NCBI GenBank assembly: GCA_013042025.1
Contig: JABDQY010000115.1
Location: 1 to 10,161 of the forward strand
Reading direction: 5' to 3'
Source of the DNA: Bacteroidia bacterium
Lineage (GTDB): Bacteria; Bacteroidota; Bacteroidia; NS11-12g; UBA9320
Length of the DNA: 10,161 bases
The stretch's first letter is position 1. Each line of letters starts with the position of its first letter. Position numbers and translations under genes: made by a program. Shown here in pieces: positions 1 to 7,334 of the stretch. The notes under the pieces are model-generated. The model was not told the DNA's origin. It saw only the letters and a program-made list of their open reading frames with translations, and did no database searches.

Positions 1-549
1 GGCCTCTAAGTCTTCTTTATAAACCGCCCAATTGCACCCCCACATTCCACCTCTTGGTTTAATAGGAGTAAAAGGCAAATACAAGCTGTACTTAATTCGC
101 TTTGATCCACTAAACACATACGAACAAAAGTTTAAATCTTTCAAGTTTTTTGAAGCATACATCTTTGTTGTAAGCTTAGGGCTCACCATAACTCTCCTTC
201 CAAAAACAGGGTGTTTAGGTTGCGTATGCTCGATACAATTTTTCAACCAATGTTTATGCGGAATACAATCTCCATCTAAAAAAGCAACCAGGTTGCTCTT
301 TGCCGCTTTAACAGCTCTGTTTAGCATTTCATTTTTTCGAAAACCATCGTTTACTTCCTGGAATAAATGTACAATTGGAAATGGACACAATACCTCACAT
401 TCTTTAAGAAATGCAGCAGTGGCTGGTGTGTTATCGTCTTCAGCTAGAATTACTTCCATAGGCAAAACAGATTGCTTTCCTAAGCCTAAAAGGAGCAATT
501 CCAGTGCCGGTAGATTTTTGTAATAAGAGATGATAACGCTTACTTGCAT
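1..549 (-). CDS. Family 2 glycosyltransferase, N-terminal part (gene continues beyond the left edge)
   Basis: Reading the minus strand from the ATG at 549-547 gives 183 uninterrupted codons to base 1 with no stop, so the 3' part of the gene lies outside the window. The protein starts MQVSVIISYYKN, the first beta strand typical of GT-A family 2 transferases, followed by an acidic AEDD (residues 36-39) where the nucleotide-sugar site begins. FRKNEMLNRAV (70-80) and FLDGD (90-94) follow; the DGD matches the DxD-type motif that binds metal and nucleotide sugar. Residues 168-180 (GMWGCNWAVYKED) resemble the start of the galactosyltransferase-like C-terminal segment found in many bacterial GT2 proteins. 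The likely role is transfer of a sugar to a surface glycan; donor and acceptor cannot be told from sequence. The gene is divergent from the endonuclease gene. The family call is secure; specificity is unknown. Confidence 0.9.
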   Translation of the reverse strand, partial: MQVSVIISYYKNLPALELLLLGLGKQSVLPMEVILAEDDNTPATAAFLKECEVLCPFPIVHLFQEVNDGFRKNEMLNRAVKAAKSNLVAFLDGDCIPHKHWLKNCIEHTQPKHPVFGRRVMVSPKLTTKMYASKNLKDLNFCSYVFSGSKRIKYSLYLPFTPIKPRGGMWGCNWAVYKEDLEA

Positions 550-554
550 TGCGG

Positions 555-562
555 CAAATGTA
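555..562 (-). promoter_or_regulatory. Bacteroidota-type -7 box for the glycosyltransferase gene
   Basis: On the minus strand this reads TACATTTG, an exact match to the TAnnTTTG -7 consensus used by the primary sigma factor of Bacteroidota. It ends 5 nt before the ATG at 549, which would put the transcription start at or next to the start codon. No convincing TTG -33 element lies 17-23 nt upstream, so the call rests on the -7 box and its position. Confidence 0.45.
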
Positions 563-612
563 CTATTGGATTTATTTTACACGGATTAAACTTTATACTT
601 TACAATTAGTGA

Positions 613-620
613 TATTTTTG
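613..620 (+). promoter_or_regulatory. Bacteroidota-type -7 box for the endonuclease gene
   Basis: TATTTTTG matches the TAnnTTTG consensus exactly and is followed by CATCA and then the ATG at 626. The expected start of transcription is about base 625-627, so the mRNA would have little or no leader. No good -33 TTG is seen at the usual distance. The surrounding sequence is AT-rich, so a chance match is possible. Confidence 0.45.
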
Positions 621-625
621 CATCA

Positions 626-2191
626 ATGCGAATACTAACAGTTATACTACTTTTTATTGGAGGATTTCTACAAGCACAAGTAAGCTTATCTTCTGAAAAA
701 CTAAGTTTTGGAGATGTTTTTACTACCTCTGATAAGGAAATGGGTGTTGATGTAACCAACAATTCTGGTTCAGATTTAACAGTTACTAAAATTAAAATCT
801 ACAATACCGATTTTACATACACGATAGGAAGTACAACAATCAATAACAACTCTTCACAAAAAATTCGGGTAACTTTCAAACCAAGACACAACGTTATTTA
901 CAATTCAGAATTAATTGTGGTTTTGAGCGATGGATCGGAATATCGAATTGATTTAGTTGGAAATGGAAAGTATGCAGACACGTATTATTCTGCCACGTTT
1001 AATAAAAGCTACCAAGATTTAAAAAATGAACTCAAATCCATTATTTCAGCAGGATATACCAATCTTGGATATTCAGGAGCTAGAGATAAGATGTATGGAG
1101 ATATCGACAATGTAGGAGGGAAGATTACCTGTGTTTATACAGGAAGACAAGCAACTTTTAATACGCGTGCTGGAGCAAACTCTAACAGTTTTAATTGCGA
1201 GCATACATGGCCACAGAGCAAGTTCAATTCCAATGAACCTGAACGAGCGGATATCCATCATTTGTTTCCAACGGATGTGAATGCAAATAGCAGAAGAGGA
1301 AGCTATCCTTTTGGAGTAGTTAGCAGTGCCTCATGGTCAGAAGGAGGAAGCAAACTCGGAGGTGGAAAGTTCGAGCCACGAAACGAACAAAAAGGGGCAA
1401 CAGCTCGAGCAATGTTGTACTTTGCTATTCGCTATCAGGATTACGAAAACTTTATTGATAGTCAAGAAGACCTATTGAAGCAATGGCATTCTACATATGT
1501 TCCTTCAGCGTTTGAGATAATCCGAAACAATAAAATATTTTCTTATCAGAAAAATAGAAATCCATTTGTAGATCATCCAGAATTCATTGAACGAATGAAT
1601 AAGATTGGAAGTACAGATACCAAACCAATCATCAAATCGGCGGAACCTGCTGACTCCGTTAAAAATTTTGGTTCAGTGCCTTATCAGAAACAACGAGCAG
1701 TATATCTGGTAAATACAGGCAACTTTGATATTGGTCAAATTACGAGCGTTTCATTAACCAATGGAACTGCAGTTTCAATTAACTCCCATAGTGCTGATGC
1801 GGATGCTGGCGAAGTGATTGAGGTGTTGCTCGATTTTGATAAAACAAGCACCGGAAGCCATAAAGATACATTGGTAATTGACTTGCAATCTCAAATTGGA
1901 GAGACATTCCGAATTCCATTGCAGTTTTTAATGACTTCAAGTATTAAGCAATCAGAGCTAAACAAGTTGCGTTCATTCTATAATCAAAGTAACAAGACCA
2001 TCGTCCTTAAAAACATTCCAGCACATGCAAAAAGTGTTGAAGTTTGGAATACGCAAGGGCAAAGAATTCTATTAAACGATATATCATTATCCTTTACCGA
2101 TATTCCATTCGGTGGCCAAAGCAATGGTGTTTACTTCGTTGTTATAAAAACTATTGAGGAGGTGTATACTTCCAAGATTATAGTTTATTAA
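626..2191 (+). CDS. Secreted endonuclease I family nuclease with type IX secretion sorting domain
   Basis: This 521-residue protein has a signal peptide (about residues 1-18, hydrophobic core LTVILLFIGGFL, likely cleavage after QAQ). An Ig-like beta-sandwich region at about 20-113 resembles the ASPM/SPD-2/Hydin or choice-of-anchor type (LSFGDV, VTNNSGSDL, VTFKP, LVGNG). The catalytic domain spans about 120-328 and carries the hallmarks of the EndA/NucM endonuclease I family: NCEHTWPQS (190-198), DIHHLFPTD (209-217), FEPRNEQKGATARAMLYF (249-266) and NRNPFVDHPE (310-319). A second Ig-like region lies at about 335-436. The last 70 residues, ending GVYFVVIKT and SKIIVY, look like a type A Por/T9SS C-terminal sorting domain. 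It probably degrades extracellular DNA or RNA nonspecifically for nutrients. The ATG at 626 is the start that supplies the signal peptide. sppA begins 19 nt downstream and may be co-transcribed. Confidence 0.93.
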   Translation: MRILTVILLFIGGFLQAQVSLSSEKLSFGDVFTTSDKEMGVDVTNNSGSDLTVTKIKIYNTDFTYTIGSTTINNNSSQKIRVTFKPRHNVIYNSELIVVLSDGSEYRIDLVGNGKYADTYYSATFNKSYQDLKNELKSIISAGYTNLGYSGARDKMYGDIDNVGGKITCVYTGRQATFNTRAGANSNSFNCEHTWPQSKFNSNEPERADIHHLFPTDVNANSRRGSYPFGVVSSASWSEGGSKLGGGKFEPRNEQKGATARAMLYFAIRYQDYENFIDSQEDLLKQWHSTYVPSAFEIIRNNKIFSYQKNRNPFVDHPEFIERMNKIGSTDTKPIIKSAEPADSVKNFGSVPYQKQRAVYLVNTGNFDIGQITSVSLTNGTAVSINSHSADADAGEVIEVLLDFDKTSTGSHKDTLVIDLQSQIGETFRIPLQFLMTSSIKQSELNKLRSFYNQSNKTIVLKNIPAHAKSVEVWNTQGQRILLNDISLSFTDIPFGGQSNGVYFVVIKTIEEVYTSKIIVY

Positions 2192-2210
2192 CAACAAAAA
2201 GTAACAGTAT

Positions 2211-4004
2211 ATGCGTTTTTTTAAAGTAGTATTTGCATCAGCCTTAGGGTACATTCTAGCGGCAGCATTAATAATTGGATTTTTCATGGTAATTGCAGTT
2301 GGTATAGCATCTTCTGCTAAACCAAAAGTGGAGATCCCATCAGGTTCAGTTCTTAACATGAAGTTGAATTATCCGATTATGGATAAGGTTCAAACAAGTG
2401 ATCCATTTGCTGCATTAGCTGCTTTAGATCCCAATACTCAAATTCCAGTTGGACTAAACGATATCCTACATAGCATTGAAAAAGCAAAAACGGATGAGAA
2501 CATAAAAGGTATCATTCTTGACCTTACAACGCTATCTGCAGGTTATGCTAAGCTTTCAGAAATCAGAAATAAACTGGAGGAGTTTAAGGAGACGGGTAAG
2601 TTTGTTTATGCCTATGCGGACTACTATTATTATCAAACATATTATTTAGCCAGCGTTGCGGATAGTGTTTTTGTAAATCCTGAAGGAGAAATGGCATTTA
2701 CTGGAATGGTTGCTGAAGTTGCATTCTTTGCAAATTCGCTAGAGAAATTGGGAGTAGAAATGCAGGTAGTTCGAGCAGGAAAATTCAAAGGTGCTGTTGA
2801 ACCTTTTACACGAAATAACTTAAGCCCAGAAAACAAGGAGCAGATACAGGTGTATATTAATTCTGTGTTTGATCAAACGCTTGAAAAAATATCAGAAACA
2901 CGTGGTATCTCCGTTGAAAAATTGAAAGAAGATGCAGATAAACTTGAAATCAAAGGTGTTGCACAGTTCATAGAAAACAAGTACATCGATGCAGCAGTAT
3001 ATAAAGATGAATTCTATTCTGCAATGAAAAGACGTATGGGAATCGAAACTACTGAAAAGGTTCCACTTGTTTCGGAATTGAAATACTCTAAAACGTTGGG
3101 TAAAAGAGGTGCAGGAAAAGAAAGAATTGCTATTGTGTATTCCAATGGTGAAATAGTTGGAGGAAAGGGAGATGGAACTCAAATCGCAGCTGAGGATGTT
3201 GTGGCTACGCTTAAGAAAGTAAGAGAAGACGATAGAGTGAAGGCAGTTGTATTTAGAATTAACAGTAGAGGTGGTAGCTCACTTGCATCAGATATCATTT
3301 GGAGAGAAGCAAAACTTCTTGCAGAAACCAAACCTTTAATTGTGAGTATGGGTGATGTTGCAGCAAGTGGTGGATACTACATCGCTACTCCTGCAAGTAA
3401 AATTGTTGCAGAACCAACAACCATTACGGGTTCGATTGGGGTATTTGGGCTTATTCCAAATGCACAAAAACTGTTGAATGATAAGCTAGGAATGAATTTC
3501 GAGTATGTGGGTACTGGTGCACATTCAGATATTGGTCGTATTGATAGAGATATGACTGCTGATGAGAGAGCATACATAGAACAGATAATCGATCGCATTT
3601 ACGATACCTTCTTAACACGTGTAAGTGATGGAAGAAATATGACCAAAGATGAAGTGAATGAAATTGCACAAGGAAGAGTTTGGACCGGTGTAATGGCGAA
3701 AGAAGTTGGATTGGTAGATGAACTTGGCGGACTAGAGAAAGCTATTGAGTTAGCAGCAGGTGAAGCTGAATTGGAAGAATACAAAATCAAAGAATATCCA
3801 AGAGAAACTGATCCGTTCAATATGCTAATTAATAAAATGAATGGTAATTCAAGTATTGAAGCACAATTAGCTAAGTTATCAGAGGCTTCAGTATTTGGTA
3901 AATATGTTAAGTCGCTTGCCGATTTAGAAAAGTGGGGATCTGAACATTCTGTTCAAGCAATGATGCCTTACGATATTACTGTTAAGAATTACTTCTTGAA
4001 GTAG
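2211..4004 (+). CDS. sppA: Signal peptide peptidase SppA, long (67K) type
   Basis: This 597-residue protein is close in length to E. coli SppA (618). An N-terminal membrane anchor (about 7-34) is followed by two tandem S49 peptidase domains, as in the long form. The general-base lysine is expected at K193 in AGKFKGAVEPF (189-199), which aligns with the E. coli TYKSAVEPF segment. The nucleophile is expected at S386 in GDVAASGGYY (381-390), followed by the conserved TITGSIGVFG (404-413). The enzyme is a Ser/Lys-dyad protease that degrades signal-peptide remnants in the inner membrane, acting from the periplasmic side as a tetramer. The ATG at 2211 is chosen because it precedes the anchor directly. 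Only 19 nt separate it from the nuclease stop, and no promoter or terminator is evident between them. No key residue is missing. Confidence 0.95.
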   Translation: MRFFKVVFASALGYILAAALIIGFFMVIAVGIASSAKPKVEIPSGSVLNMKLNYPIMDKVQTSDPFAALAALDPNTQIPVGLNDILHSIEKAKTDENIKGIILDLTTLSAGYAKLSEIRNKLEEFKETGKFVYAYADYYYYQTYYLASVADSVFVNPEGEMAFTGMVAEVAFFANSLEKLGVEMQVVRAGKFKGAVEPFTRNNLSPENKEQIQVYINSVFDQTLEKISETRGISVEKLKEDADKLEIKGVAQFIENKYIDAAVYKDEFYSAMKRRMGIETTEKVPLVSELKYSKTLGKRGAGKERIAIVYSNGEIVGGKGDGTQIAAEDVVATLKKVREDDRVKAVVFRINSRGGSSLASDIIWREAKLLAETKPLIVSMGDVAASGGYYIATPASKIVAEPTTITGSIGVFGLIPNAQKLLNDKLGMNFEYVGTGAHSDIGRIDRDMTADERAYIEQIIDRIYDTFLTRVSDGRNMTKDEVNEIAQGRVWTGVMAKEVGLVDELGGLEKAIELAAGEAELEEYKIKEYPRETDPFNMLINKMNGNSSIEAQLAKLSEASVFGKYVKSLADLEKWGSEHSVQAMMPYDITVKNYFLK

Positions 4005-4061
4005 TTATTGAGAAGAAATGATGGAGGCAATTTACTTTCATCACTCTTTTAAACTTTCAGC

Positions 4062-4082
4062 GATTTATTTGGTGAATAAATC
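4062..4082. repeat. 8-bp perfect inverted repeat in the sppA / sigma-54 activator gap
   Basis: GATTTATT (4062-4069) and AATAAATC (4075-4082) are perfect inverted copies around a 5-nt loop, TGGTG. The stem is AT-rich and no T-run follows, so it is a poor intrinsic terminator. It lies two bases upstream of the first AATAACTGCCA direct-repeat unit and could be part of the same regulatory region. A function is not shown by sequence. Confidence 0.4.
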
Positions 4083-4083
4083 C

Positions 4084-4117
4084 AAATAACTGCCATAAAT
4101 TTAAAAATAACTGCCAT
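4084..4117 (+). promoter_or_regulatory. Direct repeat AAATAACTGCCAT x2, putative operator of the sigma-54 activator gene
   Basis: Two identical 13-bp copies (4084-4096 and 4105-4117) are offset by exactly 21 bp, two turns of the DNA helix, which places them on the same face. The 11-bp core AATAACTGCCA recurs at 8036-8046 in front of groES, where an inverted partner is added. The second copy overlaps a -7-like box (CATTTTTG, 4115-4122), and the first lies where the -33 region would be. This placement suits a repressor-type site, for example autoregulation by the downstream activator. Which protein binds is inferred. Confidence 0.55.
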
Positions 4118-4122
4118 TTTTG
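4115..4122 (+). promoter_or_regulatory. Probable -7 box for the sigma-54 activator operon
   Basis: CATTTTTG differs from the TAnnTTTG consensus only at the first base and is followed by C, as in the other -7 candidates of this window. Transcription would start near 4127-4129, a few bases before the ATG at 4133. No TTG -33 element lies at the normal spacing, so the promoter would be weak or assisted. Confidence 0.35.
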
Positions 4123-4132
4123 CAGATAGAAA

Positions 4133-5380
4133 ATGGATTTACAACAAGTAAAACAACGTTTTGAAATTATAGGAAATTCTTCCAAGCTAAACTATGCCTT
4201 GGAAACTGCCATGCGAGTAGCTCCAACTGAGCTTACGGTTTACATACAAGGTGAGAGTGGAGCGGGGAAAGAATCATTTTCTAAAATTATTCATCAATTA
4301 AGTCCTAGAAAACATGGGACATTTATAGCAATAAATTGTGGTGCACTGCCTGAAGGAACAATAAACTCAGAACTCTTTGGACACGAAAAAGGTGCTTTTA
4401 CCGGAGCTGTTGATAACAGAAAAGGGTATTTTGAAAGTGCAAGCGGGGGAACAATATTTTTAGATGAGGTTGGAGAATTACCATTGGAAACGCAAAGTAG
4501 ATTGCTTCGTGTTTTAGAAAATGGGGAGTTTATACGTGTAGGAAGCTCTAAAGTTCAAAAAACAGATGTACGTATAATTACTGCTACCAATAAAGATTTA
4601 ATTCACCAGGTTGAGAAAGGTAAATTTAGAGAAGACTTATACTATCGTCTTTCTACCTTACCAATTCCCGTTCCACCGTTACGTGATCGTCCTGGAGATG
4701 TTGCTCTATTGTTTCAGAAATTTGCATTTGATGCATCAGAAAAATATAGAAAAGAGCCTTTGGAATTAACTCCTGATGGTGAACAAATCTTAATGAATTA
4801 CCGTTGGCCAGGAAATATCCGTCAACTTAAAAATATTGCAGAGCAAATTTCGGTGTTGGAGCCAGGAAATGTGATAGATGCAACCATAATTAGAAAGTAT
4901 CTCCCTGAAAAGGCTGAAAGTAACTTACCTGCTATATACAAGCATTCAACTAGCCAATCAGATGTTACAGAAAGGGATATCTTTTACAAGGTACTTATTG
5001 ATTTAAAGAATGATGTATCTGAACTCAAGAAAGTAGTTTTTGGGATGATTCAAAACAATCAAGTAGACCCCGAATATGTGGAGAATAATAAGTCTGCAAT
5101 TACACGAGTTTTAAACGATGATTTCCCTTCTCGAGAACCTGAAGTTAGTGTCTCAACTCCTTTGAGTGAAGGTAGCCATGAAAACCATGATCATTTAATT
5201 ATTGAATCTAAAGACTCGGTAAGTGAAAATGAGGTACTTTCGCTTGAAGCCAAGGAAGAGGAATTAATTCGAAAAGCGTTATTGAAGAATAATAATCGAA
5301 GAAAGAAAGCTGCTCAGGAATTAGGAATTTCTGAACGAACGCTCTATAGAAAGATTAAGCAGTATGAAATCGATAAGTAA
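4133..5380 (+). CDS. Sigma-54-dependent transcriptional activator (AAA+ and Fis-type HTH, no N-terminal sensor domain)
   Basis: The 415-residue protein begins almost directly with the AAA+ sigma-54 interaction domain (about 10-260). It has Walker A GESGAGKE (40-47), the sigma-54-contacting GAFTGA loop (87-92), Walker B GGTIFLDE (105-112), an arginine-finger region FREDLYYRL (165-173) and RWPGNIRQLKN (224-234). A 110-residue linker (about 260-370) with a helical stretch around 280-308 matches no domain I recognise. The end (about 372-412) is a Fis-type helix-turn-helix (KKAAQELGISERTLYRKI). It should bind an upstream site and remodel sigma-54 holoenzyme using ATP. No receiver, GAF or PAS domain precedes the AAA+ module, so control must come from a partner, the linker or expression level, as in PspF. 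It is first in an operon with lptE, the TPR gene and secG. Repeated motifs at its promoter and at groES suggest possible targets. Confidence 0.93.
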   Translation: MDLQQVKQRFEIIGNSSKLNYALETAMRVAPTELTVYIQGESGAGKESFSKIIHQLSPRKHGTFIAINCGALPEGTINSELFGHEKGAFTGAVDNRKGYFESASGGTIFLDEVGELPLETQSRLLRVLENGEFIRVGSSKVQKTDVRIITATNKDLIHQVEKGKFREDLYYRLSTLPIPVPPLRDRPGDVALLFQKFAFDASEKYRKEPLELTPDGEQILMNYRWPGNIRQLKNIAEQISVLEPGNVIDATIIRKYLPEKAESNLPAIYKHSTSQSDVTERDIFYKVLIDLKNDVSELKKVVFGMIQNNQVDPEYVENNKSAITRVLNDDFPSREPEVSVSTPLSEGSHENHDHLIIESKDSVSENEVLSLEAKEEELIRKALLKNNNRRKKAAQELGISERTLYRKIKQYEIDK

Positions 5381-5870
5381 ATATAGCATAATTCTGTTGC
5401 TGCTTTTCATGCAGCATTCATGTGGTATTTATTCGTTCTCTGGAACCTCAATCCCTCCAGAAGTAGAAACGTTTTCAGTAGGCTTTTTTGAAAATTTAGC
5501 ATCCATTAATTCACCCTTACTTAGTCAAACGTTTACTGAAAAACTAAAACAAAAGTTTATTTCAGAAACCAATTTAAGCATCGTTGAAACAGAAGGAGAT
5601 TTTAAATTTACTGGAGATATAACCAATTTTGTTATTGCACCAGTATCCGCTCAGAGTACAGACAATGCTCAATTGAATCGATTGACGATTACTATAAATG
5701 TGAAACTCGAATCGGAAAAAAACCCTAAAAGTGATTTTGAGCAATCGTTCAACAATTTTCAAGATTTTGACGCTGCTGAAAATTTCAATTCAGTAGAAGA
5801 TCAGTTGATTGATGAAATCACAGATATGTTGGTTCAACAAGTATTTAATAAAGCTGCGATTAATTGGTAA
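5364..5870 (+). CDS. lptE: LptE-family outer-membrane lipoprotein (LPS assembly)
   Basis: This 168-residue lipoprotein has a short basic N-terminus, the hydrophobic segment YSIILLLLFM and a lipobox ending at C20 (QHSC), followed by GIYSFSGTSIPPEVETFSV. That segment after the cysteine is characteristic of the Bacteroidota LptE family. The rest has the alternating strands and helices expected for LptE: SPLLSQTFTEKLKQKF (50-65), a strand-rich middle (about 72-115) and a C-terminal helix (about 143-166). LptE plugs and assists the LptD translocon that delivers LPS to the outer leaflet. The start at 5364 overlaps the activator gene by 17 nt and is needed for the signal peptide; the next ATG (M16) would destroy it. 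The overlap suggests translational coupling. Family assignment rests on motif memory and size. Confidence 0.85.
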   Translation: MKSISKYSIILLLLFMQHSCGIYSFSGTSIPPEVETFSVGFFENLASINSPLLSQTFTEKLKQKFISETNLSIVETEGDFKFTGDITNFVIAPVSAQSTDNAQLNRLTITINVKLESEKNPKSDFEQSFNNFQDFDAAENFNSVEDQLIDEITDMLVQQVFNKAAINW

Positions 5871-6940
5871 GTTCAAATTTTAACATAGCGGACTTAGCAA
5901 AAAATCCTTCTCAATTAGGAAAGGCCGAAGCAGAATGGCTTGAACTTCAAATTGAGAGAGAACCTTGGTGCAGTGCGTATCGCATCTTGTTATCAAAAGC
6001 ATATTTTAACGAAGATTCATTTTTAAAGAATAAGCATCTTCGGTTAGCAGCTGCTTATGCTGGAAATAGAGAGGTGTTGTTTAATTTTATCCATGAACCT
6101 GTTCTCGCAGCAAAGGAAAGCGATGTTTTGGTGGAGGATCACCTTCAAGAGGTAGATGCCAATCCAGTTGAGGATAGTTTAGAAGATACAGTTGTTCCTA
6201 TTGAAGAAGAGATGGAGGCAGTTCAAGAAGAACCAGCAATTGAAGAGGATCTTAAAATAGAGCTGGATTCAACATCTGAACCGATTGAAATTATTCCAGA
6301 AAAAGAAGTAGTGTCTGAGAAAGAAATTTCAGAGCCTCTAAAACCGTTTAAAGAAGAAGTCCCTGAAATAATTCAAGAGACTATTGAGAAGAGTGAAGAA
6401 ACTAAACCGAAGATTGATTTTGATAAGGTAGTAACATACGACCCAACGAAGGAACTAAAGGCAGAACCAATTGTTCCAGAACCTGATCATGATCCGATTC
6501 CTTTTGATACGGTTGTCTACAATCCAGAAGTAGAACTCAACAAAATTATTGAAGAGAAAGAGGAGGCTGAGGAAACAGGAGAAAAGGATTTTATGTTTTG
6601 GTTAAATCACATGGATGACGAGCCACAAAAGACTAAAAAACCGAAAGAATCTGCAAAATCACCGTCGAACGTTCAAAATTTACTGGATCAGTTTTTAGCT
6701 ACCAAACGTAGTAAACCAATTCAAAGTAGAGAGTTTTACAATGCTCAAAATAAAGCTCAGCAGAGCGAAACCGACACTATGAGTGTGGTTAGCGAAACTT
6801 TATTAAAAATATATGAGAGGCAAGGCTACTATGAAAAAGCAATTGAAGGTTATAACAAATTAAGTTTGCAAAATCCTTCAAAATCAGCGTATTTTGCCGC
6901 CCGAATTACGGAACTTAAAGAGAAACAAAGCATTCAATAA
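5864..6940 (+). CDS. Acidic TPR-like protein of unknown function
   Basis: This 358-residue protein has no signal peptide or membrane segment. Residues 1-80 form a helical module (EAEWLELQIEREPWCSAYRILLSKAYF, LRLAAAYAGNREVLFNFIH) like the N-terminus of a Bacteroidota TPR family often found between lptE and secG. Residues 83-240 are strongly acidic, Glu/Pro-rich and probably disordered, with a short internal repeat: FDKVVTYDPTKEL (186-198) and FDTVVYNPEVEL (214-225). KDFMFWLNHM (241-250) and NVQNLLDQFLATKRSKPI (269-286) are short ordered islands. Residues 306-350 contain one TPR-like helical pair (LLKIYERQGYYEKAIEGYNKL). The start is TTG at 5864: an in-frame stop lies at 5861-5863 and no ATG or GTG precedes the conserved region. 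TTGGTAA thus holds both this start and the lptE stop. A scaffold role is possible, but function is unknown. Confidence 0.85.
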   Translation: MVSSNFNIADLAKNPSQLGKAEAEWLELQIEREPWCSAYRILLSKAYFNEDSFLKNKHLRLAAAYAGNREVLFNFIHEPVLAAKESDVLVEDHLQEVDANPVEDSLEDTVVPIEEEMEAVQEEPAIEEDLKIELDSTSEPIEIIPEKEVVSEKEISEPLKPFKEEVPEIIQETIEKSEETKPKIDFDKVVTYDPTKELKAEPIVPEPDHDPIPFDTVVYNPEVELNKIIEEKEEAEETGEKDFMFWLNHMDDEPQKTKKPKESAKSPSNVQNLLDQFLATKRSKPIQSREFYNAQNKAQQSETDTMSVVSETLLKIYERQGYYEKAIEGYNKLSLQNPSKSAYFAARITELKEKQSIQ

Positions 6941-6946
6941 AATAAT

Positions 6947-7333
6947 ATGTTCAACTTATTAATCATTTTAGCAATCATTTTTGCAGTTCTTCTAATACTA
7001 ATTGTATTAATCCAAAACCCAAAAGGGGGAGGGGTAGCAGCAAATTTCTCAGCAGCCAATCAAATTGCTGGTGTTAAGAAAACAAACGATTTTGTAGAGA
7101 AAGCTACATGGACATTGGCAATTGGTTTAATTGTTTTGTCTCTAGGAAGCAGAATGGTTTATACTACTGACGTAGATACTGAGAATGCATTTCTTGAAAG
7201 AATTGAAGAGACAGCAACTCCAGCTGCTCCAAGTACTCCTCAAATTCAACAACAAGCTCCACCAGAAGGTGCTCAAATTGAGGCAGTAGAAGCAAAACCA
7301 GAAGAATCAGATGCTGGTTCTTTAGGAGATTAA
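6947..7333 (+). CDS. secG: Preprotein translocase subunit SecG with an acidic C-terminal tail
   Basis: This 128-residue inner-membrane protein has two transmembrane helices (about 2-22 and 51-70). They flank the cytoplasmic loop with the family signature VLIQNPKGGG (20-29) and FSAANQIAGVKKTNDFVEKATW (34-55). SecG binds SecY and helps SecA-driven export through SecYEG. The tail after residue 71 is hydrophilic and rich in Ala, Pro, Gln and Glu, and is longer than in E. coli SecG (110 residues in total). Similar tails are usual in this phylum. It starts 6 nt after the TPR gene stop, so it belongs to the same operon, and it ends one base from the stop of the convergent gene. Confidence 0.93.
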   Translation: MFNLLIILAIIFAVLLILIVLIQNPKGGGVAANFSAANQIAGVKKTNDFVEKATWTLAIGLIVLSLGSRMVYTTDVDTENAFLERIEETATPAAPSTPQIQQQAPPEGAQIEAVEAKPEESDAGSLGD

Positions 7334-7334
7334 G

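Noticed and set aside
32..523. Plus-strand open frame of 163 codons at the left edge
   Set aside because: The minus strand over the same bases encodes a clear GT2 protein with a DGD motif and no stops; the plus-strand translation has no recognisable features.
4019..4050. TGATG/CATCA inverted repeat followed by CTCTTTT after sppA, as a terminator
   Set aside because: The stem is only 5 bp with a long 15-nt loop and low G+C, too weak to call as an intrinsic terminator.
4203..4212. Further AAACTGCCAT copy within the activator gene
   Set aside because: It lies in codons of the conserved AAA+ N-terminus (ETAM) and lacks the AATAA extension; a chance match is likely, though an internal site cannot be excluded.
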